A stretch of 64,000 nucleotides of DNA from an uncultured Bacteroidia bacterium. Lineage in GTDB: Bacteria; Bacteroidota; Bacteroidia; Bacteroidales; UBA932. Under the pieces are notes generated by a model, which saw nothing but the letters and a program-made list of their open reading frames with translations, was not told the origin of the DNA and did not search any database. Each line of letters opens with the position of its first letter. Position 1 is the first letter of the stretch. Both the position numbers and the translations under genes were made by a program. This document shows, one piece after another, positions 53,695 through 61,629 of this stretch. The stretch spans positions 1 through 64,000 of the forward strand of contig CACYHC010000005.1 of assembly GCA_902774145.1 (NCBI GenBank), in the 5' to 3' direction.

Positions 53695-55698
53695 ATGAAC
53701 AAACTGATAACCACCTGCCTTGTACTGGCCTTGACCGTATCTGCCGGAGCCGCTGAGCGCCGGAACTGGTTTTATGACGATTTCTGCAAATCCGGAGCGA
53801 TAGAATCTTTTGCCGCCGGAGCGAAATGGCTGCCTTATCCCGACTATTCCGACCGTGCCGGATGGGATTCAATGCTTAGCCCGGCTCAGAAGAAGAATCT
53901 GGTAAAAAGCGCCGAAAAGTATCTGGACTACAAATGGGAGTGGCCCACGGCTATGCAATATGTCGAGTTCGAACGCTCGGGCAACCGTTCCGAGATGGAA
54001 CGCCCGCTCAGGACCAACATCCGGGTGCTGAATTCGCTGATTGCCGGCGAACTCGCCGAGGGGAAAGGCCGCTTCATCCCGCAGATAGCTGACTGCATGT
54101 GGCTGTATTCCGGCCAGATTTCCTGGGTGTTCTCCGCCCATAACAAAGAGCAGCCGCGCAAGCGTGCTCTCGCCGACCCCGAATTCCGCCTGATAGATCT
54201 CTTTTCGGCCGAAGCCGGAATGTCCCTCAGTTTTGCGTGGTATTTCTTCCGGGAACCGCTGGACGCCATCGACCCATCTATCCGCAGGGCGCTCCGCATC
54301 TCGCTGGAGGAAAAGATATTCCGCCCCTTCTTCGAAACCGACCATTGGTGGACCGGCTTTCGTGGCAATACAGTAAACAACTGGTGCCCCTGGTGCGCAT
54401 CCAACGCCCTGCTCGCCTTCCTGCTGGTCCACGAAGACACGGCGACCGTCAAAAAGGCCGTGCTCCAGTCCCTGAAAATGGTGGACAACTATATGAACTG
54501 CGTGCCGGACGACGGTTCCTGCGATGAAGGCCCGCTCTACTTCGCCCACGGCCCCTGCAAACTCTACGACTATCTGCAGATAATGCACGACGCTTCCGGC
54601 GGCGCGTTCAACGGCTTTTCCGACCCCAAGGTCAGGCGTCTGGCCGACTACGAATCCAATTGCTTCATAGGCAGGTACGGCGGAAAGAAATACGTGGTGA
54701 ACTATGCCGACGCCACCGCCACCCTCACCGTGTCTGCGGATCTGATATGGCGTTTCGCCCACGCTGTAGGAAGCCGCGAAAGCGAGGATTTCGCCCTTTA
54801 CCTCATGGGCAGTGACGATGCCTCGGCCTTCGCTGAGCCGGTGCTCGGAGGCAGGGATATGTACAGGATCCTTGACTATCTGCCGCACAGCCGGGATATA
54901 GCTGCCCGGCTCGATTCCCTTAATGCGCTTTCAAAGAAGGAAGGTTTCGATAAAGTGCAGCAGTCCCTTCGCGCGGAAGTAAACCCGCATCGCTGGTACT
55001 CAGTGACCCAGCAGATTTTCCGGCGCGCGGACGACGGAACTTTCTTCGCGGCTAAAGGAGGGCACAACGGGGAAAGCCACAACCATAACGATGTAGGCAA
55101 CTTTATCCTGTTTAGCGATTCCCACCCTCTCATAATCGACCCGGGCGCGCCCACATATATGCGGCAGACATTCTCCGCGGAGCGTTACACCCTGTGGCCG
55201 ATGCAATCCCTATGGCACAACGTACCCGTGATCAACGGTGGGCAGCAGAAGAACGGAACTGAATACGGGGCCAGGGAAGCCGTATGCAAAAAGGGATCAT
55301 CCGCAACCACTTTCAGCTTGGACATCGCGGGCGCCTACCCCGAATCCGCCTGCAAAAGCTGGAAGCGCGTCTTCACTTTCAGGGAATCCCGGAAAGGGTC
55401 CACCCTGGTAATCAGCGACGAATTCAGCCTCGCATCCAGGCAGGCGGCGGACATAGAACACTTTATCACCACCGGTAAAGTTACCCTGCAGAAGAAAGGC
55501 CGGCTCAGGATTGAAAAAGACGGCAGATCGCTGCTGATGGAATATCCCGAAGCACTGGAAGCAAGCGTGGAGACAAAGGCGCTCGACGACCCGAGAATCT
55601 CCGATGAATGGGGTCCCGAGCTGTACAGGATATCCCTCAGGAGCGCGGACAATGCCCCCATTAAAGGAAAATATATAATAAAGATATCGATAGAATAG
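53695..55698 (+). CDS. Heparinase II/III family polysaccharide lyase
   Basis: A 667-residue exported lyase. The ATG at 53695 opens a signal peptide (LITTCLVLALTVSAGAA); an upstream TTG overlaps the promoter cassette. The N-terminal toroid includes TGFRGNTVNNWCPWCASNAL (catalytic Asn region) and DDGSCDEGPLYFAHG, and the beta-sandwich has AAKGGHNGESHNHNDVGNF with the conserved HNHND motif and LIIDPGAPTY. These features match the heparinase II/III superfamily (PL12/15/17/21-type); the substrate is probably a uronic-acid polymer. It pairs with the preceding esterase-lyase. The frame immediately after its stop is a relic signal peptide. Confidence 0.9.
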   Translation: MNKLITTCLVLALTVSAGAAERRNWFYDDFCKSGAIESFAAGAKWLPYPDYSDRAGWDSMLSPAQKKNLVKSAEKYLDYKWEWPTAMQYVEFERSGNRSEMERPLRTNIRVLNSLIAGELAEGKGRFIPQIADCMWLYSGQISWVFSAHNKEQPRKRALADPEFRLIDLFSAEAGMSLSFAWYFFREPLDAIDPSIRRALRISLEEKIFRPFFETDHWWTGFRGNTVNNWCPWCASNALLAFLLVHEDTATVKKAVLQSLKMVDNYMNCVPDDGSCDEGPLYFAHGPCKLYDYLQIMHDASGGAFNGFSDPKVRRLADYESNCFIGRYGGKKYVVNYADATATLTVSADLIWRFAHAVGSRESEDFALYLMGSDDASAFAEPVLGGRDMYRILDYLPHSRDIAARLDSLNALSKKEGFDKVQQSLRAEVNPHRWYSVTQQIFRRADDGTFFAAKGGHNGESHNHNDVGNFILFSDSHPLIIDPGAPTYMRQTFSAERYTLWPMQSLWHNVPVINGGQQKNGTEYGAREAVCKKGSSATTFSLDIAGAYPESACKSWKRVFTFRESRKGSTLVISDEFSLASRQAADIEHFITTGKVTLQKKGRLRIEKDGRSLLMEYPEALEASVETKALDDPRISDEWGPELYRISLRSADNAPIKGKYIIKISIE

Positions 55699-55791
55699 AT
55701 AAAGAGAAGGTTTCTGACAGTTTGTGCGGCGATAGCGATGCCACTTCTGGCTGCCGCACAGCAGAAAGTGTCAATCAAGACTTATATGTAG
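55699..55791 (+). pseudogene. Relic signal-peptide stub downstream of the lyase
   Basis: Directly after the lyase stop, in the same frame, codons read IKRRFLTVCAAIAMPLLAAA then QQKVSIKTYM and stop. This looks like the signal peptide of another exported protein whose start is ATA instead of ATG and whose body is missing. It probably marks the edge of a deletion. The last 28 bp before the tRNA show nothing else. Confidence 0.5.
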
Positions 55792-55819
55792 TTTCAGCCC
55801 CTGGGTGGGAACTGATTTG

Positions 55820-55893
55820 TAGCGGGAGTGGGTCACGATCCCACGACCTCCGGATTATGAATCCGACGCTCTAACCAGCTGAGCTACCCCGCC
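55820..55893 (-). tRNA. tRNA-Met (anticodon CAT)
   Basis: 74 nt on the - strand: acceptor GGCGGGG with TCCCGCT (G-T at 1:72 and 7:66), D arm GCTC...GAGC, anticodon loop TTCATAA, variable AGGTC, T stem GTGGG/CCCAC, discriminator A, no encoded CCA. The elongator-Met type is favoured over lysidine-modified Ile2 by the acceptor and D-arm sequence. The T loop reads ATCGTGA, unusual because positions 54 and 58 are A and T instead of T and A. Confidence 0.85.
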
Positions 55894-55897
55894 GTTT

Positions 55898-55962
55898 TTG
55901 TACCAAGGATTCCGCTCGCTTTGCTCGCGCTATCCTTCCCGCCTGCGGCGGGCCCGGTACAA
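55898..55962. other. Branched inverted-repeat element I between the tRNA genes
   Basis: The outer stem TTGTACC (55898-55904) pairs with GGTACAA (55956-55962). Inside are AAGGAT/ATCCTT (55905-55910 with 55932-55937) and CCCGCC/GGCGGG (55938-55943 with 55947-55952). Together they form a three-way junction in RNA or a cruciform in DNA. No coding capacity. Confidence 0.65.
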
Positions 55963-55965
55963 TTT

Positions 55966-56076
55966 TGCAGCCCCGTCGGTTTCACCGACTTTGGTCTTTT
56001 AACGCCAGAACTCTTATGAGAGCAAGCTCTCAACGAGCCCTGTCATTAAAAGACCGGGCGCCAGCGCCCGGCTGCA
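55966..56076. other. Branched inverted-repeat element II between the tRNA genes
   Basis: The outer stem TGCAGCC (55966-55972) pairs with GGCTGCA (56070-56076). Nested inside are GTCGGT/ACCGAC (loop TTC), a perfect 10-bp GGTCTTTTAA (55993-56002) with TTAAAAGACC (56046-56055) enclosing a GAGAG/CTCTC hairpin, and GGGCG/CGCCC (56056-56060 with 56065-56069). Could be a processed spacer RNA, a terminator complex or a mobile palindrome. Confidence 0.65.
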
Positions 56077-56082
56077 GATTTG

Positions 56083-56153
56083 TTGAGATAGAAGGATTCG
56101 AACCCTCACTGACAGAGCCAGAATCTGTAGTGCTACCATTACACCATATCTCA
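56083..56153 (-). tRNA. tRNA-Gln (anticodon CTG)
   Basis: 71 nt on the - strand: acceptor TGAGATA pairs fully with TATCTCA, D arm region GTGTAATGGTAGCAC, anticodon stem ACAGA/TCTGT around TTCTGGC, T arm GAGGG-TTCGAAT-CCTTC, discriminator A, no encoded CCA. All invariant T-loop bases are present, in contrast to the neighbouring tRNA-Met. Confidence 0.9.
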
Positions 56154-56217
56154 GAAATGGGACTGCAAAGGTACTATACTTTTACTAAAAAGCAAAAAAA
56201 TTTTTCGTTAACAAAAA

Positions 56218-56709
56218 CTAAACGGCGTCCTCTTTAGATAGGAGTGCGACAGCCCAGACCTGACAGCCTTCTCCGCGGCCGGTGAAGCCCAGTTTTTCCG
56301 TGGTGGTGGCCTTGACGCTCACGCGGTCCGGCGTAACGCCCAGGATGCCTGCGATGACGCCGCGCATCTTGTCCGTGTACATCCCGATTTTAGGGGCCTG
56401 CAGGGCGATGGTGATGTCTGCGTTCACCACCTTCCAGCCGCGTTCGCTCACCATACCCATTACCGCGGAGAGCAAGTTCTTGCTGTCGGCGCCTTTCCAT
56501 TCGTCGGAAGTGTCGGGGAAATGCCGGCCGATATCGCCGAGTGCCAGGGCGCCAAGCAGTGCATCGCAGAGTGCGTGGAGGGCGACATCCCCGTCCGAGT
56601 GGGCCACGAATCCGACCGGTGCGTCCGGGATGCGAATCCCTCCCAGCCACATCGGGAGACCAAATTTGAGGGCGTGAACATCATAGCCCTGTCCAATCCT
56701 GAAATCCAT
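56218..56709 (-). CDS. ispF: 2-C-methyl-D-erythritol 2,4-cyclodiphosphate synthase
   Basis: A 163-residue enzyme of the non-mevalonate isoprenoid pathway; it cyclises CDP-methylerythritol 2-phosphate. The start MDFRIGQGYDVH (zinc ligands Asp and His), then AHSDGDVALHALCDALLGA, DIGRHFPDTSDEW and SVKATTTEKLGFTGRGEG are all present. The ATG at 56709 is set by the promoter and family start. The pathway feeds the prenyl synthase encoded at the left end of the window. Confidence 0.96.
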   Translation of the reverse strand: MDFRIGQGYDVHALKFGLPMWLGGIRIPDAPVGFVAHSDGDVALHALCDALLGALALGDIGRHFPDTSDEWKGADSKNLLSAVMGMVSERGWKVVNADITIALQAPKIGMYTDKMRGVIAGILGVTPDRVSVKATTTEKLGFTGRGEGCQVWAVALLSKEDAV

Positions 56710-56714
56710 AAGTG

Positions 56715-56745
56715 CAAAGCTAACAAAAATCATTATCTTTGCAAA
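56715..56745 (-). promoter_or_regulatory. ispF promoter
   Basis: On the - strand TTTG (56745-56742), exactly 19 nt, then TAGCTTTG (56722-56715), a full match to the Bacteroidetes consensus. The -7 element ends 5 nt before the ispF ATG, so a leaderless message is expected. It overlaps the promoter of the divergent acyltransferase gene. Confidence 0.75.
56734..56741 (+). promoter_or_regulatory. -7 element of the lipid A acyltransferase gene (TATCTTTG)
   Basis: A perfect TAnnTTTG match ending 6 nt before the ATG at 56748. It lies within the spacer of the divergent ispF promoter, so polymerase can bind only one at a time. Confidence 0.6.
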
Positions 56746-56747
56746 CT

Positions 56748-57662
56748 ATGAAACCTTTTGGCGCCTGGCTGCTCAAACTTTTTTTCTTCCCGCTCTCGAA
56801 GCTCCCGCTCCGGGTGCATTACTTTCTGGCGGGAGGCCTGGCCTGGATTGCGGGTTCGCTGGTCCGTTACCGGAAGTCGGATATCATCATCAACCTGTCC
56901 CGCGCCTTCCCGGAGAAGAATTATCGGGAAATCAAGGAACTCACCAAAGATTTTTACCGTCACTTCGCCGATATTTTTGCCGAGGCCGTCTGGTTCGGCG
57001 GCTGCCGCAATCCGGAGCGCCTGCGCAAGGCGCGGATTATGGAGGTGGTCAACCCTGAGGTGCTGGAACCCTTCAAAACGGGGGACAGGAGCATTATGGT
57101 GATGTATTCGCACTGCGGGAACTGGGAACTCTTCGGCGGGATTGAAAATTATTTCCCGGCGGGCGAAAGCCCCTTTAACGAGCAGAATTTCTGCGTTGTG
57201 TACCGCAAGATGAGCAGCGCCGCCTGGGATGCGTTTTTCCGCGACAACCGCTTCGCGCCCCTGCACGACCGGAAACATTTCGAAGGCTATCTGGAATCCA
57301 AAAGCGTCGTGCGCTATGTGCTGGAACACCGCGCCGAGAAAAAATGCTACAACGTCAACACGGACCAGCGGCCCTACTACAACGGCTCGGACAACATTGA
57401 AGTCACTTTTCTGGGACAGCGTTGCCGCACGATGTCCGCTTCGGCTGCCCTGGCGCGGAAATTCGCGATGCCGGTCTTTTTCCTGCGGATGGACATCGCC
57501 CCCGGCCGCGGTCATTATCAACTGAAATACGTTCCTTTGTGCGAGGATGCTTCCAAGCTCTCCGTGCAGGAAATCATGGACAAATATTACGCCCTTCTGG
57601 AGGAGGAGATCCGCGAGCAGCCCGCAAACTATCTCTGGTCCCACCGGCGCTGGAATCATTAG
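56748..57662 (+). CDS. Lipid A biosynthesis lauroyl/myristoyl-type acyltransferase (LpxL/HtrB family)
   Basis: A 304-residue inner-membrane-associated enzyme that adds a secondary acyl chain to lipid A. It has an N-terminal membrane segment and the catalytic H-x4-E motif in SHCGNWELFGG. Later blocks (VNTDQRPYYNGS, VTFLGQRCRTMSASAALARK, PVFFLRMDI) match the family. The ATG at 56748 follows the promoter closely. First gene of a rightward housekeeping operon. Confidence 0.92.
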   Translation: MKPFGAWLLKLFFFPLSKLPLRVHYFLAGGLAWIAGSLVRYRKSDIIINLSRAFPEKNYREIKELTKDFYRHFADIFAEAVWFGGCRNPERLRKARIMEVVNPEVLEPFKTGDRSIMVMYSHCGNWELFGGIENYFPAGESPFNEQNFCVVYRKMSSAAWDAFFRDNRFAPLHDRKHFEGYLESKSVVRYVLEHRAEKKCYNVNTDQRPYYNGSDNIEVTFLGQRCRTMSASAALARKFAMPVFFLRMDIAPGRGHYQLKYVPLCEDASKLSVQEIMDKYYALLEEEIREQPANYLWSHRRWNH

Positions 57663-57665
57663 GCT

Positions 57666-57968
57666 ATGGCACTATTCAACTTTTTCGGCGAAAACGAGCA
57701 CAATGTCTTCGACTACAAGCCGATTTATTACGATAAAGACGAGGAAGAGCGCAGGCGGATGTTCGGTGCCGTGGACGGAAGCGCCGATAAAAAGGCCGCC
57801 GAAGGCACCTATGCGCCCGGTTCCTACATCAAGGGAGCGCTGCGCGGCGGCAATTACCAGAAATCCCGCAGCCATCTGCGGCGGACGCAAAGCATCATCG
57901 GCATTATCTCGCTGGTGCTGATTTTCGTCGTCCTCTATTTCATCGCTAAATTTTACACATTGCTCTAA
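57666..57968 (+). CDS. Small membrane protein conserved upstream of mutL in Bacteroidetes
   Basis: A 100-residue protein of unknown function. The N-terminal part contains FDYKPIYYDKDEEERRRMFG, a pattern (tyrosines plus a charged helix) I recall from small proteins next to mutL in related bacteria. One C-terminal membrane helix (IIGIISLVLIFVVLYFIAKF) follows a basic segment, giving an N-in tail anchor. It overlaps mutL by TAATG, so translation is coupled. Confidence 0.75.
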   Translation: MALFNFFGENEHNVFDYKPIYYDKDEEERRRMFGAVDGSADKKAAEGTYAPGSYIKGALRGGNYQKSRSHLRRTQSIIGIISLVLIFVVLYFIAKFYTLL

Positions 57969-59725
57969 TGGGCGAATTGAGGGTACTGAGCGCCGCGATG
58001 GCGAATATGATTGCCGCAGGAGAAGTGGTCCAGCGGCCCGCATCGGTGGTCAAGGAACTGATGGAAAACGCCGTGGACGCCGGAGCCAGGCAGGTCTCGG
58101 TCATCATCAGCGACGCCGGCAGGACCCTGATCCAGGTTATCGACGATGGCGTGGGGATGAGCGCGGCGGACGCACTGCTCTGCTTCGAGCGGCACGCCAC
58201 CTCCAAAATCCACGATCCGGAAGACCTCAGCGCGATTGCCACCTACGGATTTCGCGGAGAGGCCCTCGCGAGTATCGCCGCCGTTGCGGAGGTGACGCTG
58301 AAAACGCGCCGCGAGGGAGACGAGACTGGTACCCAGGTTTCCATTTCCGCCGGCGATGCGAAGAGTTCCGCCGTCGCTGCCCCCAAAGGCTCGAATTTCG
58401 CGGTACGCAACCTTTTCTTCAACACGCCCGCGCGCAGGAAATTCCTCAAGAGCGACGCCGCGGAATTCCGGCACATTACCGAAGAATTCGTCCGCATCGC
58501 CCTGACGCGTCCGAACCTGGGCTTTTCCCTGAGCCGGGACGGCAAGGACGTGTATGTGCTCAAACCGGCCAAGTCGCTGAAATTCCGCATTCTGGACCTG
58601 CTCGGCGCAAGTGTCGCCGACGAGGTGGCGGACTTCGACGTGAAGACTTCCTTCCTGGAAGTGAGCGGCTTCGTGGGGCGTCCGGATGCCGCCCGCAAGA
58701 CGCAGGGGAACCAGTTTTTCTTCGTGAACGGCCGCTATTTCCGCAGCCCGTACCTGCACAAGGCGGTGATGAACGCCTATGAGGGGCTGTTGGCGGAGGG
58801 CGCATCGCCGGCCTATTTCATTTACCTGACGATGCCCCCGGAGCAGGTGGATGTCAATGTGCATCCCGCGAAGGTGGATGTGAAGTTTGCGGAGGAAGGC
58901 GTGGTGTTCCAGACCGTTTATGCCGCCGTCAAGGAGGCGGTCGGGCGTTACGCCTTCGGCGCGAGCATCGATTTTTCGATGGAGAATGTGCCGCCGCTTC
59001 CGCAGTTGGGAGAGGCTTTCTCGGCGTACAAGGGCCCTGCGGTGGCCCCTTCGCCGGCATTCGATCCTTCGTACAATCCCTTTGAGAGCCGTCCCGCGCA
59101 GGCTGTCCGGGAGATGCCGCAGGATTACGGGGCCCTCTTTGAAGAGAAAAAGATACCGGCACCGCAAGCGATGGTCCTGCAGGGAAAATATATCCTGTCG
59201 CTGACGGCCTCGGGGCTGATGATTGTCAGCGTCCGCCGGGCCTGGGAACGCATTCTCTATGAACGGACGATGCGGGCGCTGGAAGGCCGCGAGAGCGTGA
59301 CGCAGACGGCGCTGTTCCCCGTGCAGTTGCGGCTGCCCGCCGGACAGGCCCTGCTGTTTGAACAGTATGCGCAGACGCTCGGCGCCCTGGGCTTCGACAT
59401 TACCCCTTTCGGTACGGATACCGTCGTCGTGAACGGTGTTCCCGAAGGTTACAGTTGCGAAGAAGGCCACGTGCAGCGGATGGTCGAAGATCTGGTGCTC
59501 ATCCTTTCCGACAACCGGGAGGGACAGCTCCCCGATCTGATGCGCAGCGCAATGGCGGAAAAAATCGCCACGCTGGAGTCCCTGGGCAAAGGCGAAATCC
59601 ATAGCCCCGAAGAAGCGGGCCGCCTGCTGGACGCGCTCTTCGCCACCTCCAATCCGGAGATGACGCCCGGCGGGAAGCGTACCCTTACCCTGTTGAAGAC
59701 GGAAGAAATCGATAAGAAATTCTGA
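57968..59725 (+). CDS. mutL: DNA mismatch repair protein MutL
   Basis: A 585-residue protein. The GHKL ATPase is intact: ELMENAVDAGA, DDGVGM, RHATSKI and YGFRGEALASI. Residues about 335-400 are a linker. In the C-terminal domain the place of the usual endonuclease motif DQHxAHExxxxE reads SVRRAWERILYE, so the Asp, Gln and both His are replaced while the distal Glu residues remain. The last segment (SNPEMTPGGKRTL) lacks the CPHGRP cysteine/histidine. The nicking activity may therefore be lost or changed, although the dimerisation domain seems complete. Confidence 0.93.
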   Translation: MGELRVLSAAMANMIAAGEVVQRPASVVKELMENAVDAGARQVSVIISDAGRTLIQVIDDGVGMSAADALLCFERHATSKIHDPEDLSAIATYGFRGEALASIAAVAEVTLKTRREGDETGTQVSISAGDAKSSAVAAPKGSNFAVRNLFFNTPARRKFLKSDAAEFRHITEEFVRIALTRPNLGFSLSRDGKDVYVLKPAKSLKFRILDLLGASVADEVADFDVKTSFLEVSGFVGRPDAARKTQGNQFFFVNGRYFRSPYLHKAVMNAYEGLLAEGASPAYFIYLTMPPEQVDVNVHPAKVDVKFAEEGVVFQTVYAAVKEAVGRYAFGASIDFSMENVPPLPQLGEAFSAYKGPAVAPSPAFDPSYNPFESRPAQAVREMPQDYGALFEEKKIPAPQAMVLQGKYILSLTASGLMIVSVRRAWERILYERTMRALEGRESVTQTALFPVQLRLPAGQALLFEQYAQTLGALGFDITPFGTDTVVVNGVPEGYSCEEGHVQRMVEDLVLILSDNREGQLPDLMRSAMAEKIATLESLGKGEIHSPEEAGRLLDALFATSNPEMTPGGKRTLTLLKTEEIDKKF

Positions 59726-59726
59726 T

Positions 59727-60338
59727 ATGCAGAGGAATATTCCGGTTACCAGGAACCTGATCCTGATCAATGTAATCGTCTTTGTCGCGACGATGCTCAA
59801 CGAACCCTTCATGATGAGCACCTTTGCGCTCTTCTACCCGACCCTGCCTTATTTCCGCTGGTGGCAAATCGTCACGCATATGTTTATGCACGGGGGATTC
59901 TGGCATATTTTCTTCAATATGTACACCCTGTATATGTTCGGCAGTGTCGTGGAGGAGATTATCGGGTCCCGCAAATTCTTGATTTACTACTTCGTCTGCG
60001 GACTCGGGGCGGCGGGCCTGCATCTGGGCGTAGAGGCCATTCAGGTGCATTTCTTCGCGGCGTCGCTGCCTCCGGTGGTGGGTGCTTCCGGTGCCATTTA
60101 CGGCCTGCTCATCGCGTTTGCGATGCTGTTCCCGGAGAGCCGCCTGACGCTGATTTTCCCGCCCGTTACGATGAAAGCCCGGACCATGGTCATCGTCTTC
60201 GCGGCGATAGAACTCTTTACCGGCATTACCGGCATTGCGGACGGTATCGCGCATTTCGCGCATCTGGGCGGTATGCTCTTCGGCTGGCTGCTCATCCGTT
60301 ACTGGCGGGCGAAGGGAACCCTTTTTGACAGACAATGA
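59727..60338 (+). CDS. Rhomboid family intramembrane serine protease
   Basis: A 203-residue six-helix membrane protease. The catalytic serine lies in GASGAIYGLL and the histidine in HFAHLGGMLFG; the upstream HMFMHGGFWHIFFNMYTLYMFG block supplies the oxyanion His and Asn. It cuts transmembrane segments of other proteins. One bp separates it from the mutL stop codon; ATGA overlap with the next gene. Confidence 0.94.
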   Translation: MQRNIPVTRNLILINVIVFVATMLNEPFMMSTFALFYPTLPYFRWWQIVTHMFMHGGFWHIFFNMYTLYMFGSVVEEIIGSRKFLIYYFVCGLGAAGLHLGVEAIQVHFFAASLPPVVGASGAIYGLLIAFAMLFPESRLTLIFPPVTMKARTMVIVFAAIELFTGITGIADGIAHFAHLGGMLFGWLLIRYWRAKGTLFDRQ

Positions 60339-60898
60339 ACGAGATGCTTATGGAAGCCCTGGCGGTCCTGAAGGCCGGGGGCGTGATTTTGTATCCGACC
60401 GATACGGTCTGGGGTCTGGGCTGCGACGCAACGAACGAGGCGGCCGTCCAGAAGGTTTTCGCGATCAAAAAACGGGATTTGTCCAAATCCCTCGTACTGC
60501 TGGCCTCCGACCTGGATATGGTGGCCCGTTATATCAAACAGATTCCCTCTATCGCCATCGATTTGGTGGAGGTGAACGATGCGCCGATGACCATCGTCTA
60601 TCCCGGGGCGCAGGGGCTGGCCCCCTCGACTGTGGCCGAAGACGGCTCCGTCGGCATCCGGATTCCGATGCACGAGTTCTGCAGGGAACTGATCCGGCGT
60701 TTCCGCCGCCCGCTGGTCTCCACTTCGGCGAACATCGCCGGAGAACCCACACCGGCGCGCTTTGCGGACATTGCGCCGGAAATCCGCTCGGCGGTGGATT
60801 ATGTCGTTCCGCGGCGTTTTGAAGCCGGCGCTACCGGGAAGCCTTCCCAGATCATCAAGTTGGAGGTGGACGGGCAGGTTCAAATCCTTCGCGCCTGA
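60335..60898 (+). CDS. L-threonylcarbamoyladenylate synthase (Sua5/YrdC/TsaC family)
   Basis: A 187-residue enzyme that makes threonylcarbamoyl-AMP for the t6A37 modification of ANN-decoding tRNAs. Recognisable: GGVILYPTDTVWGLGCDATNE, IKKRDLSKSLVLL, GIRIPMHEFCREL and PLVSTSANIAGEPTP. No C-terminal Sua5 domain, so it is the short TsaC-like form. TGATG-type overlap with rsmE. Confidence 0.94.
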   Translation: MNEMLMEALAVLKAGGVILYPTDTVWGLGCDATNEAAVQKVFAIKKRDLSKSLVLLASDLDMVARYIKQIPSIAIDLVEVNDAPMTIVYPGAQGLAPSTVAEDGSVGIRIPMHEFCRELIRRFRRPLVSTSANIAGEPTPARFADIAPEIRSAVDYVVPRRFEAGATGKPSQIIKLEVDGQVQILRA

Positions 60899-61629
60899 TG
60901 GAGATTTTCTACACCGAGAAGGTCAGCGGCGGCATCTGCTTGCTGGACCGCGAAGAATCCGGGCATATCGTCAAGGTCCTGCGGTACCGGGTGGGGGACG
61001 AGTTGTCTCTTTTCGACGGGAAGGGAAACCTCTACCGCTGCCGCCTCTCGGACGCTTCGCCCACCGCGGCGCAGGCGCAGGTGCTCGAACAGATTCCCGA
61101 CTGGGGGACGGTTCCCTATCATCTCACGATGGCCGTCTGTCCCACCAAAAGGAACGAGCGCTACGAGTGGTTCGCGGAAAAGGCCACTGAGATGGGTGTG
61201 GACGCGATTGTTCCGGTCATCGGCGACCACAGCGAACGGCGCGTCTTTAAGACCGACCGCCTGAAAAAAATCCTGCTCTCCGCGTCGAAGCAGTCGCTCA
61301 AAGGGCGCATTCCGGAGGTAGCGGAGCCGCTCGGCGTGCGGGAGTTCATTCGCAGCTGCGACCCTTCCGCGCTTAAATTGATTGCGTATTGCTTTGATGA
61401 AGAGAGGGTGCCGCGCAAGGCGATCGGCGATGTGCTGGACGTGCAGCCCGGGCGGCCGGTCTACGTCCTTATCGGCCCCGAAGGCGATTTTTCACGCGAG
61501 GAAGCGCGGCTGGCGCTCGATGCGGGCTTCATTCCGGTGCACCTGGGGCCTTCCCGGCTGCGGACTGAGACGGCGGCGCTTGCGGCAGTATCGGCGCTAT
61601 ATATCAAATACTTATGTACGTCGGCCTGA
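60898..61629 (+). CDS. rsmE: 16S rRNA m3U1498 methyltransferase
   Basis: A 243-residue SPOUT methyltransferase. The N-terminal PUA-like domain includes HIVKVLRYRVGDELSLFDGK. The knot region has PTKRNERYEWFAEKATEMG, LIGPEGDFSREE and LGPSRLRTETAALAA, which bind S-adenosylmethionine. It methylates U1498 in the decoding centre of the 30S subunit. Overlaps the next gene by 16 nt. Confidence 0.95.
   Translation: MEIFYTEKVSGGICLLDREESGHIVKVLRYRVGDELSLFDGKGNLYRCRLSDASPTAAQAQVLEQIPDWGTVPYHLTMAVCPTKRNERYEWFAEKATEMGVDAIVPVIGDHSERRVFKTDRLKKILLSASKQSLKGRIPEVAEPLGVREFIRSCDPSALKLIAYCFDEERVPRKAIGDVLDVQPGRPVYVLIGPEGDFSREEARLALDAGFIPVHLGPSRLRTETAALAAVSALYIKYLCTSA

Noticed and set aside
55820..56153. tRNA genes as an attachment site for a genomic island
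   Set aside because: No integrase and no direct repeat of a tRNA 3' end were found near the polysaccharide module, so tRNA-targeted integration is not supported.
55965..56237. Open frame spanning the inter-tRNA spacer and tRNA-Gln
   Set aside because: It runs through a tRNA gene and strong inverted repeats, and has no start context or recognisable product.
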